Of a DNA stretch of 64,000 bases, positions 45,903 through 57,630 are shown piece after piece. Location: assembly GCA_003415625.1 (NCBI GenBank), contig PYIU01000004.1, forward strand, positions 1,922,001 to 1,986,000, written 5' to 3'. The position numbers were made by a program, and so were the translations under genes. The stretch comes from Aquanectria penicillioides. Taxonomy: Eukaryota; Ascomycota; Sordariomycetes; Hypocreales; Nectriaceae. The notes beneath the pieces are model-generated. The model searched no databases. It was not told where the DNA came from and saw nothing but the letters and a program-made list of their open reading frames with translations. Position 1 is the stretch's first letter; each line of letters opens with the position of its first letter.

Positions 45903-47663
45903 CGGAGCAGAGGAAGGAGGGTGATGTGGGAGGACGATAAGAGGAAGAAAAAAAAAAAAGCACAAGCACACGATAAAGAATAGCAACGAGTCGTACTCCG
46001 TACAACGCATAGATGTGCCGGTAGACAGACAGTCAACACGATCCAAGGCTGTGCCTGCGCGAGGCCCGTCCGTTTAGCTGCAAAGTGAATCGCTGTTTCG
46101 TCCTTTCGTGTCCGTTCTCTTTCATTTTCGCCCCATCCCCAAGCCTCACCTCACCCTCCTCGTCCCCACCCCACTTTGGTCTTCTTTCTTTCTTCTGCCT
46201 TTCTCTTTTCTCTCTCTCCCGCTCCTCACTCGCGCCTTTTCCCAAGAGCCTTGTCCTTCATCCGTAAAGCCTTGCCTCGACCCCGGCTGTCGTTGCCTGC
46301 GCGCCATTCTTTTTTCGTGTGTGTGTTTCTTCTCGCTCTCTTCTTATCTTCCCAGCTGCTCATCCTGTGGATTCGGTATCCGAACGCCAATCCTCCTTCC
46401 ATCCCTCCCTCCTGCTTACCTGCCTGGACGCACATATATCACAAACCACAAACTCAAAAGGGAAAGCTCAACTGGCCTGCGACCTTGACGAATCCAATTC
46501 CGACAACGACTCGACAGTCGACACTTGACACTCGACAATCGTCGTCATCGTCCATCTCGCATCTCACCACCCTGGTCCCCCGGCCCTCGACGACCTCTCA
46601 CCATCCCCCGGCTGTCACCCCCCCCGACGCAGGCCTGAAACACGGCTTCTGGATTCGTCTTCCTCCGCCTCGGTCACACTGCCACAGCTGCCCACTCCGG
46701 CCGTTCTCTGCATCTCCATCCCCTGGGCTTTCTTCTGCAGTCGGGATCGCTGCACTGTCGACCCTGTCCGCTGTCGTTCATCGTTGATCGGCCAGGTCCG
46801 CTTCCGTCGTTCGTTGCGAACTTCCTCCCGTCTGCAGTCGACCATCTCGCCTGTGCTTTTCTCCTCTGTCAACCTGCGTTGCTCTGTTTGACCAGTTCCC
46901 GTCAAACGGTCCACTAAAGACTCGAAACCTTCTCGGGTATGTGACTCTTGGCCCCCTTGCCTTGCCTTGCCTTGCCTTGCCTCACCTTGCTTTGCCTATT
47001 CGCTCTATTCGCTCTGAGCCCGCCCAGGGAGTGTCGTTCCACCCCAAGCGACGTCTCCGAGTCCACTTGCGCCGCCCTCACTGTCCCAGCTTCTCACTCT
47101 TCTGCGACGGCGTCCCCACTGACACACTCTCCTTTCAGGCCTTTCTCTTCTATTTGCATCGCATTGCACCTCCCACGACGCCTGGTTTCGCCGTGCAAAC
47201 GCCTTGCATCTCAATTCCATTCTTGTCATCTTTCCTTTCACTCGTTTTTCTTCGTTTCGTACATTTTCCGGCCTTTTTTTTCTCTCTTATTTTCGCCTTT
47301 TTTTCGTCCTCGGACTCACCACGAAATTACCCTTCCTCCAGCTGTGCGACACAAACGATCCCGAGGACCGTCAATCTTCATGTTGCGCAACTTTAACCAA
47401 CTCGACTAGACGTCGATTCCAGCGGATACGAACCCCCGAGGCCTTTCTCTTTCTTCTCATCTCTCTACGCTATTTTTCCTGAGTGTGCATTCCCGAACGC
47501 CATTAGCCGTCGGGTGTTTGCGTCTCATTTCTTTCTCCCCCTACTGCAGACCGGCTTCTTGCATCTGGAGACCGACTCTAGATAGGGGTGTGGTGTTGGG
47601 CTTTAGGATCCCATTGCGCCGCAATACTTTTGAATGCTTTTTGATTTGTTTATAAAGGACTAA

Positions 47664-50346
47664 ATGAGTCGCCCGTACTATGGAAACGATATGGACCGGC
47701 CTATGGCACCTTCAGGCTCCGTGAAGCGAGCCCGAGAGAGGGCACAGGCCGGCCTTCCCAGACAACCTCCTCCCCCAGCCTATCAGCAGGATACCATGGA
47801 CGATGTCCCTCCCGGTGATTTGAGGGCACCTCCACGTCGCCCGATGGCCGCACAACCACCTCCCATTCAGCCAAGAATTATCCCCAGAGTCCGAGCCCCC
47901 GGGAACGATGGGCGAAACGCTATCTCAAGACCAACACAGGTTCCACAATGGCCTTTGCCAGGTCCTCCTTTGGCTGCTGTGAATCAACCCGAGCCCGAGC
48001 CTTATCGACCTCCTCCTGGACGACCTCAGCAGGCGCCTCAACGACCTCCTCGACCAAGCCAGGTTCCGTCTTTGCTGGACCAGTCTCGTCTTCAAGAACC
48101 GACGCCCGTCTTTCTCAACCCAGATGCCGATTACTACTCTGAGAGTCCCACCAGCCCTTCTTCACAGACATCGTCGAGCCTGGGAGAGTTCAATGACTTC
48201 CCTTCTCCGGCCAATCCCGCCCAGTCGTCAGCTCCCCGAGGAGGAGCGCCAACCTCGGACCCCCTCCTTCATCTCGACGAGGTGCTTCTTCCTTCTACTC
48301 TAACCCTTCCTATGTTTCGCCAATCCCTGAGGAGAGCCTAGCCTCTCGATCACATGGATCCTACGCCTCTAGTGCAGCCATGCCCGAGAGCTGGCCAGCG
48401 GCTTCCCGTGCTGTTAGCCCAACTTTCTACGACGAGACAAACAGCGAGAAGAGCCAGGGTTCCGTCTACGACGACTTCGGCGACGAGAGTAAACTAGTTC
48501 GAAGTGCCAGCATTGGCAAGCGAGGCAAACCCGCACTTATTACCACCAAGTCTAGCAACAGCAATTCCGACAAACTTCAATCGCCCGTTCAGACCTCGAG
48601 ATCAACCAATGAACACAATGATGCCCAGAATTCTTGGATCGCGATGACTGTGCCCAACATTCAAACCTCGGATGAGCCTAAGAAGGCACCTACCCCAGAT
48701 GCCATTCTGGGAGCCTACGCAGCTGCTAGTGCTACTGATCTGGCAGAGAACCGAATTAAAAGCCCAGAACCTCAGGTTCAGCAGCAGATGCAACCGCAAA
48801 TCCCCCCCCAGCCGCAATATAACCGACTTTCAGCAATTAGACGACCCCCGAGGTTGGACATTGACGCCGTGAGGAGCATGGAGGAACGAGGCAGCATGAC
48901 GAGTTTACCGGATCTTATTCGCCGAGCCACTCGGCTGGCCAACATGATGGATCGAGGCCGCCGACCTGCGAGTCGATTTGAGGATTTGAACGACTACTTG
49001 GACGAGAAGGGAGATATCCGTGGTGGTGAAAAGGAGCATTCAGGTAAGTCCACACTCCCATCGGCTTCATTTTACTTCTGGCGTGACCGGCGACTGATCT
49101 TGGCATAGGACTTTCTGACATGCTGAATGCCTTCCCTCCTCCCGCTCATGCTCAAAACGAGGGGCAAAACCGCGGTTCCTGGTTCCGGACTACGTCCTGG
49201 CCCCTTGCGCCTAGCCGTGACGGACTCCCCTCCCGATCTGGACTTCGCAACGCGACTCCCCAGAACGACGAAAAACGCGACAAGCGCCGAAGATGCTGTG
49301 GCCTGCCTATGTGGGCTTTTATCCTCCTCCTCATTCTCCTCCTCTGCGTCGTCGCTGCCGCCATAGTTATTCCTCTCGAATTTTTCGTCTTCAAGAACCT
49401 GGGGAACAAGGACACCTCCACCTCTGAGTTGGCTCAATGCCAAAAATCCTTGGTTTGCCAGAACGGAGGTACCAATGTCATTTCGCAAGGAACATGTTCC
49501 TGTATTTGTACCAATGGATTCACTGGTTCAACTTGCCAAACCAGCGGCAGCGAAGGGTGCACCACAACCAAGTTGGAGTCATCTGTTGATGAAAACACTA
49601 TCTCCAATGTTACCCTCGGCAAGGCCATCCCTCGACTGATCAACCAGAGCAGCTCAAATTTCTCTATCCCTCTTTCTGGGACTGAGGTCCTGGCCAAGTT
49701 CAACAAGGGAGACCTCTCTTGTATTGCGCAGAACTCACTTGTGACATTCGATGGCTCGGCCACACGGAAAGGCGGAGCCTCGGATAAGGTCAGTTCCAAC
49801 AGCGAAAAGCTAGTGGTTGCCGAAAGAGATGTCACTGCCGCCGCCGCCACCACAGCCATTTCTGTCTCCCCAGACATAGCTGCGACGACATTGGTGTTGG
49901 ATCAGGGATCGCCAACTTCTGTCGCAACCCGGACGGCCACTGCCACCTCTGTGGCGGCCGGGGCTACGACGACTACCAGCTCCAGCGCCAAATCTACAGC
50001 AACTTTCACAGTTACCGAAGAGGTCCTGGACTTTGCACGAGTCGCTGTCCTCTACGTACTGCAAGAGGAGAGCCAAGACAACGCGCAGACTGCTCAGACC
50101 AGCCTCCAGACCTTCTTCACCGAGGCCGACGGCAGCTCCGGAGTGTCGCAAACCGATGCCTCAAGCCTCAAGATTGGTGGAGATAACACGATAAACTTGG
50201 TGAACTTTACACTCAACATTGGATCAGGCTCCATCGGTGGAAAGTCCAAGCGTGATATCGTGGACGACCTAACGTTGGAAGTTGAACGTGACCGGGCTCA
50301 ACTCCGTGTCCGTCGCGGTGGCGGCGCTGTTCTGCCAAACCGATGA
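47664..50346 (+). CDS. EGF-like, single-pass membrane protein; one frame break
   Basis: A fungal type II-looking membrane protein. Exons are 47664-49043 and 49109-50346 (65 bp intron, GTAAGT...CATAG). Residues 1-480 are Pro/Ser-rich and cytosolic in the predicted topology. They end in a KRRRCC stop, followed by the membrane segment WAFILLLILLLCVVAAAIV. The outer part starts with a six-plus-Cys EGF-like module (CQKSLVCQNGG...GTCSCICTNGFTGSTCQ) and continues as a Ser/Thr/Ala-rich stalk ending in KSKRDIVDD and RVRRGGG, possible Kex2-like sites. One missing C in the run 48260-48264 joins TSDP to PPSSRRGASSFYSNP and gives 872 residues. The likely role is at the cell surface; no ligand or partner can be named. 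Confidence 0.85.
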
Positions 50347-50849
50347 TGTATCCGAGATGCTGTACATACTGGACGGATACACTTATACATGCATCTCTCT
50401 GATGATGCCTACGCATTGCATTCTTTTGATTGCCCTGGGGCATAAATGACATGAGCCTGACAGGGCCGGGCCATGGTGGTAATGAGGCAGCATGGGAAAA
50501 GGGTATGACGGGGAAGCAAAATCTTGTATAAACATTTCAAGAGGGCCCTCTTTTTTTACATTCTATTCTATTCCCCCTTTTTGTTAAGCATGTACAACTC
50601 GCGAGCGAGATTAGCGTGGGCGTTGACGCATGCGTAAGGTGATGGCAGATGCCATCGCCCATCAATGTTAGAAATGTGATTCTAATTCACTCATGAATGT
50701 GCGTGCCTTGACTGTGACATCCGAGGTTTGAAATGTGGTCTCTAGTGAATATCGACAATACACTGCAGCTGGACAAAGGTTGCTTTTCTTTGAATGTTGA
50801 GGTGGTCTGGTCTATTTCAATGCTGTTTTCTTTTTTCAACATATGAATC
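50347..50849. other. Convergent 3' spacer
   Basis: The facing 3' ends of the EGF-like gene and the rhamnose mutarotase gene. No gene or clear structure is seen. Confidence 0.5.
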
Positions 50850-51501
50850 CTAGCCCCAACTCCATTTGTGCAAGCTCTGCCTCATGAACGATCTTATTCC
50901 TTCAGGGAAATAAAACACCTCCTCTACTGGCTTCCACCAACTCGGCTCACCGGCCTCTGAGCTCACAGCCCCAGGAACGAGGCTTTCCTGCCAGCCGTCC
51001 GTCATGCGCCACCACTCCCGCACCCGCGGGTTTGCCGCCATCAGAGCCATGTCGGCGGCATAGTCGGACCCGACGTACCGGAACGAAGCGAAGAGAATGC
51101 CCGTCTTGTCGTCGTGGAAGATGCTGTCTGAGAGGTCTGTGTCAGCAACCAACCAATTGCGCCTTGTCGACTCTCAACTTGTTCTTGTTCCCCCCCCCCC
51201 CCCTTTTTTTTTTTTGCTACGATTTGACGAGAGAGACTCGACGGCAGAGGCTCAACGGCGGCAGCGTTGAGCAGGCGAAGGAATGAGGAAGAGGACGAGG
51301 AAGAAGAGGAAACCAACAGTCAACAATGTTGCACTCCTTAATCTGCGCTAGGACGTCGGGCCACACGGCGGCGTGACAGGCGCGGTACTCGTCAATGTGC
51401 TCGGGCTTGAGCTTGACGATCTGAGCAAAGCGGCGGCCAGGGTAAAGGTTTGTTGTAGGCTGCGACGACGACGACGACGACGAGGGCTGTTGTTGAGACA
51501 T
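50850..51501 (-). CDS. L-rhamnose mutarotase (RhaM/DUF718 family)
   Basis: A small ferredoxin-like dimeric enzyme that interconverts alpha- and beta-L-rhamnose, feeding rhamnose catabolism. Exons are 51501-51318 and 51127-50850, giving 153 residues; bacterial RhaM is about 104. The additional length is a Ser/Gln-rich start (MSQQQPSSSSS) and a short tail. Family motifs are QIVKLKPEHIDEYRACHAAVWPDV (the His is catalytic in the family), NIVDYSIFHDDKTGILFASFRYVG across the splice, REWWRMTDGWQES and EEVFYFPEG. The 190 bp intron uses a GTTGGT donor and contains a C14T11 tract on the plus strand. No other rhamnose-pathway gene lies nearby. Confidence 0.9.
51190..51214 (+). repeat. C14T11 homopolymer pair within the mutarotase intron
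   Basis: Fourteen C are followed directly by eleven T. The tract is intronic and on the minus strand reads A11G14. Confidence 0.85.
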
Positions 51502-52398
51502 GGCGGATGGGGGTGGATCGTCCGGCGTACGAGAAGAGACGAGGTTAATTAGGCGCCTAGATCATGCAAACGACATCCTCTATGGGATCCAATGGGCAAG
51601 TTACAGCACGCGCAAATCTGCAAAACAGAGGCTAGATTCATCAAGAATCTGGGGGAAACCTTGGAGGTCTCATTATATAGACGGCCATTGGGGTTGGAAT
51701 TGGTGCAGCCGCCCAGCTCGGGACGTGATATAGCGAGAGCGAGATGCTTTGGAGAACCCCGCACGCGGATTCATAGGCTGCCCTCATTTATCCACTTAGT
51801 CAAATGATGATCAACTCGGTGGGCCTCTTCTCCTCTCTGTATGCATACCGATTGAGATCCCCCAAACTGGTGGCAGTTCTTCCTGGCAATGCACGTCATT
51901 AGCCGCTCCAATACCCCCAATGAGCCTCACCCCGCGTGGGGCATTGGCCGAGACACTGTTGTCAGGACCTTGGCGCATCTGCTCAATGCACCAACACCAA
52001 CCAAAGACGCCATGGACAGCGATATAAATGGTTTCAATCTGATTTCTTTGATTTGTATTGAGATGCAAAGGAATGTGTAGGGTATAAAAAAAAATCAAAA
52101 ACCTGCCAGCTACACCGATTGTCAAGGGAGAGGACAGTAGCAACCCGGACGAGATGCTACTAGAAAAGGCACATTATAAGCACTTGTCCATCCGATGGAT
52201 ATCCAGCCTTGTCCATCCTATCAATCCGAGAACGCCGAATCCCCATAATATATCATCAGAGCACACCCTTGGTATCAACCGCACTTTCTTTAGTTTTCGT
52301 ACTATGTTTTGCCGCCATATTTTCCTCTATCCGGACCTGGCTAGTGTGTAACCGAGTCAAGTTCAGTGGCCTAAAAAAAAACTTGGAGACCGACCATC
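51502..52398. promoter_or_regulatory. Spacer holding the mutarotase promoter
   Basis: 0.9 kb between two minus-strand genes. It contains the 5' region of the mutarotase and the 3' UTR of the His-rich gene. A short A-run lies near 52,086 and another at 52,373. No gene is supported. Confidence 0.5.
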
Positions 52399-53494
52399 TT
52401 AGTTTCGGGCGTCGTCATCCTCGTACTGAGGGGGGCCTCCTGATGCTCCATGAGGCCAGCCTTCTCCTCATCGGCAGCAAGGAACTCAACAATGCTGACC
52501 TTGTGGTCAACGTACGCGGGGGCCTCACGAGGCTGCTCGGCCTTGACAAAGCGGATGAAGCGCATGATGAGAGTGCCGAAGAACATGGCGAGACTGTGGG
52601 ATGTTAGTACTCCTGAGAGATATAGACGAGGGGTGAGGAAAACATACACAGCGACACCAACACCAGCAGTAATGCCCATGATGACGGGCAACAAGATGTA
52701 CGAGGCAATGTGCTTCAGCATTCTCCACGAATGACGGTGGTGCTTGTGCTCAAACTTGCCATGATGACCATGGCCTCGGTGGTGACCTTCCTGCGAGAAA
52801 GCCGTCTCATTGTCAGGAGAATGTTGTCCGTGACCATGGTGAGACTTGTGGCTATGGCCATGGCCATGACCTTGCATTCCCTTGCAACCTATGCCACTCT
52901 TGGCACCCTTCCAGACGTGGTTAAACAGACTCTGGATGCGGCACATGAGTGTATTGCATTGCTCAGAGCTGTCCTTTTTGGGGCACCGATATCGAGGCTG
53001 CCAATGAGAATCTCCCCGCTCACGGACTTGATGAGCTTGACCTTGACAGAAGGAACACCGGTAACGAAGCGGTCGCCGACCTCGATGATGAGCAGTTCCA
53101 AAGAGATAACCTCCAACTGCTGAGACTCGTCCATGCCCTCGGGTCGCACGGCAAGGCCGTAGCCAAGTCTGCGGTCTTTGCTCCGGCCATTTCCTCCAAC
53201 GACGGCAGCGGTCAAATCTCCCTGCCAGGGATCGGCGTTGGGGTACAGTTCGAAGCCATTAACAAGGAGGCGCTTTGAATCCTCGACGGCAAAGTCTAGC
53301 TTGAGGTGGGGGTCGCGGCCACGGCACTGAGGGCAGGGGACCTCAAGGCTCTGGGCCCGGGCGGCGGTAGGGACATCGTAGGCGTCGACGTCAACGGGGA
53401 GGGTGCGGAAGACGCCGTCTTCGTCGTCGGAGGTGTTGGGGACGACGAGCATGGCGGCGGCAGAGGCCGCGAGAAGGAGCTGTCGGAACAGCAT
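52399..53494 (-). CDS. Secretory-pathway membrane protein with His-rich segment; two frame breaks
   Basis: Exons are 53494-52648 and 52593-52399 (54 bp intron). The protein starts with a signal peptide, MLFRQLLLAASAAAMLVV. A luminal domain follows with CPQCRGRD...LKLDF, FELYPNADPW and LEVISLELLIIEVGD, resembling an uncharacterised fungal domain (possibly DUF7728; not certain). Next comes a strongly His/Gly-rich stretch (MQGHGHGHSHKSHHGHGQH and more) that could bind metal. It precedes one membrane helix (ILLPVIMGITAGVGVAVLAMFF) and a short cytosolic tail. One missing C at run 52980-52983 joins DIGAP to KKDSSEQC. Another at 52430-52435 gives the tail APPQYEDDDARN and a stop at 52399. With these, 347 residues and consistent phases result. 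The function is unknown. Confidence 0.78.
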
Positions 53495-56121
53495 GGCTGC
53501 GATGGGCGCGCGGACGCTCGATTGTCGATGGCTGCGATGGATGGATGATGCTGGGTGATGGCTGATTGATGGAAAAAGCTGTCGCGGACAAAGGGGAAAG
53601 AGGAAGAGTCGATGGTGGTGTTGGAGTGGAATGAGGAGAGAGTTTGGTCGAGAGGGTGCCTATGGCTTATGCAGGAATGGTTGGTCTGCTGCCTTGGCGC
53701 CCTTTTGGCCCTTTGGCCTTCTGGCCCTTGCCTTGCTTGGCCTGGACCCTTTCGCGCCTCGCTCCTTCCCTTGACTTCGCCTCGGTCGGGTTTGTGTGTC
53801 AGGCGCGCCGGAAGGCTCGGTGGCGTTGGCGTCCCCATTTGGGAAAGCGCCGGGTGGTCCGTCTTCTGGCCCTGTTAGGATTCAGCAAGCCTCCATGGGA
53901 TCTAAATCTGGGGCGGTACGTACCTGAAAGACGGGGCCGTAGGGCCAATAGCGTATGCGCCTTCGCGCACAGAGCGGGGGCACGCCTTGGCGGGCTTGGC
54001 AGGGCAGGAGCGCTCGGGTTCGTATTTTGTCCTCGACGGCAGAAATGGCCGTCGAGCCTGCTGATCGTGTGAACATCCTGGCCAGCGGGGGATTATGCCA
54101 TCTCGAGAAGATTTAATTGCCCCCTATCGTATCTAAATAGAGGCCGTCCAAGTTGGGAATAGCCTCGGTAGACCAGCTACTGGCTGTTGGGGACCACTAC
54201 AAGCAATTACCGGCACATAAACCTCTCTCTATTTGGTCCGTGTCCCCCCAAAGTCCCCAACTCCAGGCCAGACCCGTCGTGCTGTGATACGGTTACTCTC
54301 ACCGAGCAGGGCGTGCTTCAGCGCTGGATCACACCACCAGCGCCTTCATCAACACCGTCATCATCGTGATTGGGTCACCTTGTTGGTGGTCATCCGTCTT
54401 GGAATTATTTCTGTGATAACACGGTAGTCATCATCAGTGACTGCTAGATAATGGGCGTATAGCTACCGTATGCCTACGCTTCAAAACCTAGCCGGATTTA
54501 AGAGCCAGTTATGGGGTACAAACGTGCAACAGCAATGGGACTTTGATGCTGATGAATGAGGATGCAGTCATCCTCTACAATGCCAACTGGCAAGGGATAC
54601 GAGGTCAGCCTAATGTGATTTGCACTAATCGGGATATAGACGAGTATTGAAGTGAAAATGAATGCAATGGGTGAAAGGAAATGGCGATCGCCACACGCAT
54701 ACCCCAATGGCAACATATGCTCATCGAATTCTTGCACTTGAGAATTTCTAGTAGCCTCTATACTTGGCCTGTCAATAGAAAAGATTGGCCATTTCTTGCA
54801 ATCGCCAACCCGCGGTGAGATGGATCTGTCATTAGTCAAAACCGCCACGGTTTCGAGCTTCTTTCCGCTGAACACCCAATTTGAAGAAACTGTGCAACAT
54901 AGGTCTATAACAAAACCCCCAGAAATCAACCCAGCATAGTCTCAAGCAACATGCCTGCGCGCATTTTCGCTTGTAGCATCCTAATCTGGGGCTTTTTCGG
55001 ATAAAGGACTAACACAATGATCTGAATTCCGGCACAAAACCGACCCGAAGGGCTATGGGCCGAACGTGCAGTCATATTTGCACTCTGTGACAAACTTAAA
55101 TGCCCAACATGGTCCCATAATCAAACATCTTCAGTGAAGAATATTTCAAGTCGGCAACATATATTCATGATTCCCATGTCCAAAAAGGCGCGCAATCAAG
55201 CCCAAATCCACTCATCCACCTGTCTAGAACCTCAGGGTCAACCAACAACCATAATCAATAATTTAGCCTTTTCGAAAACCAATTCCGCTCTAGAGAGGAA
55301 TCTCTGAGTTGAGCATCGTCGAAGAAACTAAACAACTCAGGTCCATGATTGTTTGTCACGTGCAAATCATCTTCTACATACGTCATGCTCTGCAAGCTTG
55401 TTCAGTGGGGAAGGAATTGATATCTAGAAACAGTGCATCATGTTCGCATGCATAGCGACCGAAAAGGACGAAGTTTCAACACTATGGGCACTTGTTTACA
55501 AGAAGGCCATGATTGCAGCAAACAGAATATGGACCGAATCTGATCCTGAACCCTTTGCCGTTTCGGCACGTCTGCTCTTCAGAGGAATGAGCAAAAATAT
55601 ATTAGCTAATGGGCGGATCAGACGATGAGTATGGGATCTAAATTAAAACTCATATGTCCTTGACGAAAACCCTCGCTCATCTCATCCCGTATCTCCTTTT
55701 TCTTTTTATTTCGCAGTTTTTCATTGATCAACGTAAGTCAGCTTCTGTGATCTGTGCGCTCTGGGGTCCATTTTTTCACTGTTTGAGGCCCGGGGACTAG
55801 CATTTACATTGGAGGATCATTTCTCACTCCATGTCAATTTTTTCCCTCGTTTCCTAATCATGTTTCAAGTTGACAGATATTAGCTCTACAGCGGAACTCG
55901 TTGCCAGTCCTCGCCTCTGCATTTGGCCCTTTCATATGTGTGGCTGAATCAAGTTGAGTGACTTGATCATGGGTCTACGTAAAAGCATGGGGCTTTAACA
56001 GGATAAAAAGGCCCAAGTATCGGCTTAGATCCTTCTCATTGACATTCTACACCTTTTCTGGTTTGTGCTTTTTTCTTGTTCTATTTCTTTTTAGGTGATC
56101 GTTTCTGTTTTATTCGCCAAA
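53495..56121. other. 2.6 kb divergent spacer
   Basis: Upstream of both the His-rich gene (minus) and the GH12 gene (plus). The left 500 bp is GC-rich; 54,080-56,060 is A/T-rich and has only isolated short frames, such as a minus-strand 143-codon frame at 54498-54929 without a recognisable family. A pyrimidine-rich leader (TTTTCTTGTTCTATTTC) directly precedes the GH12 start. Confidence 0.5.
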
Positions 56122-56985
56122 ATGCGCTTTGCTTCTTCTTCCGCGATCATTTCGGCCCTGGCGGTCTCCGTTTCAGGCGCAACCCAGCCCGTCAAAACAT
56201 TCTGTGGCGCACCGAATGCCTATGAGGTCCTCAGTGGCACGCCGTGGATTATTTACTCGATGAACTATAATTATCAGTCAATTGAAGGTTCTTGTTGCAC
56301 AGGCCTTTACGACACTTCGGGCTCCGGAGACAGCCAAATAATCCACTGGAGCAGCATTTGGGACATTGATCCTACCGTCAACACCAACGTTGTCAAGGGA
56401 TACTCCTTTATCGGCCTCACGCAGAACTTGGAAACCCAGCTGAGCCAGATTTCGAGCATCCCATCGACCTATCAATGGACTTTGTCCAATTCTAGTGCCT
56501 ATAAAGGTAAATGCGTTCTTGGAAGATCCTGCTCCCTCCCCCCGTGACACATTGCTCATCTGCGACTAGGTAACGTGGTTTATGACTTCATGACTTCGGA
56601 TACCAAGGGTGATAGCATCTCCACCTTGGCCCAAGAGCTCATGCTCTGGATCAGGTACGAGGGAGGGCAGGTTCCTATTGGATACGACAAGGGCCCCGTA
56701 GCCACCATCGACGGCCTCTATGAAAAGAATGGGTGGAAGCTCTACCAGGGCAAGAACACTGACACTGGTATCACTGTCTCCTCGCTTCTGGTACCCCAGG
56801 ATAACCAGTTCGGTAACGACGTCAGTGGAAGCTTTGCAGGAGATATCAAGGATTGGCTTGTTGCACTTGCTAAGCAAGGCGTCTTCTCGCAGAGCACGTA
56901 CGTGAATGTCGGAAACGCAGGCATGGAACCGTACTGGGGAACAGTCACCTTCAACAACACTCTAAGCCTGAGGATCGATCTGTAA
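56122..56985 (+). CDS. Secreted GH12 endoglucanase/xyloglucanase
   Basis: A secreted beta-jelly-roll glycoside hydrolase cleaving beta-1,4-glucan or xyloglucan. Exons are 56122-56506 and 56570-56985 (63 bp intron), 266 residues. A signal peptide covers about residues 1-19. Family GH12 features are ISSIPSTYQWTLSN, NVVYDFMTSD and the nucleophile Glu151 in AQELMLWIRYEG followed by PIG. The acid/base Glu248 is in GMEPYWGTVTF. Possible N-glycosylation sites are NSS and NNT. No carbohydrate-binding module is attached. Substrate preference between glucan and xyloglucan cannot be decided by eye. Sugar-responsive expression is usual for the family, but no operator was recognised. Confidence 0.9.
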
Positions 56986-57630
56986 TTACCACGTTTTGGG
57001 TGAGTTCACACGTCTTGATAGTAATTCGCTTGGTCAACAATACGAACCCAAAACATGTATTTGCGTGGCACATGGCCGTGGAATATTGACACCACCCTGT
57101 CTCTCGCCTCGGTTTCAGCAGCCTTTAGGCAGTTGGTGGTGCCATATATCACCTTTTTGGCTCAACCGACGAGACCCACTGCGCTTCAAAAGACGATGAC
57201 TGCCTCTGAGTTTGACTGGCTGTTGCTTTCCTGACACGCGACTGAAAAATGCCCGTCTTGGGGTTTCGGGGCGAGCAATTGCTAGCCGCAACCAAAAATA
57301 GGCCTTCACCATCTTGGGACATGGTTTTATGTGTCTTATTTCTTACACGGAAACTCAATTCAATACGACCCAATCCATCAATCCTAGTGTTTCTTGGCAT
57401 CAATTCCTGAGCCGTCGAATGTTCCAAGAGTCATTTGCCAAGCTTCTGTTCCTACTGGTTCAAACCATTAGAGCTTCATGTAGGGCCCCAGGTGCCCCCG
57501 CACAGAAAACGACTACAACCAAGGATACGAACATCCAGGAACACACCCATGAATGTGAAGTGTCGGGAAAAAACCCCCGAAAAAAAACATTATGACCCCA
57601 GATTTCGAGCGCACTGTAAACCCAGTCAAC
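56986..57630. other. Convergent 3' spacer
   Basis: 645 bp between the GH12 stop and the stop of the wall glycoprotein gene. No gene seen. Confidence 0.5.

Larger units (their letters stand above)
42028..47663. other. 5.6 kb spacer with minisatellite, GA tract and long pyrimidine-rich leader
   Basis: No supported gene. 42,300-43,400 is A/T-rich. A minus-strand frame at 42757-43044 has mixed amino-acid composition but no recognisable family. The minisatellite and GA tract are listed separately. From about 46,080 to 47,660 the plus strand is strongly pyrimidine-rich (CTTTCT, CCTTGC repeats), as expected for a long fungal promoter and 5' leader of the downstream gene; a spliced leader intron is possible. 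Confidence 0.5.

Noticed and set aside
12198..52983. Programmed ribosomal frameshifting as the cause of the frame breaks
   Set aside because: Breaks occur several times per gene, lack slippery-site/structure organisation, and all map to G/C runs, which fits base undercalling better.
54498..54929. Minus-strand 143-codon ORF
   Set aside because: No recognisable domain, signal peptide or conserved motif; A/T-rich setting makes a chance ORF plausible.
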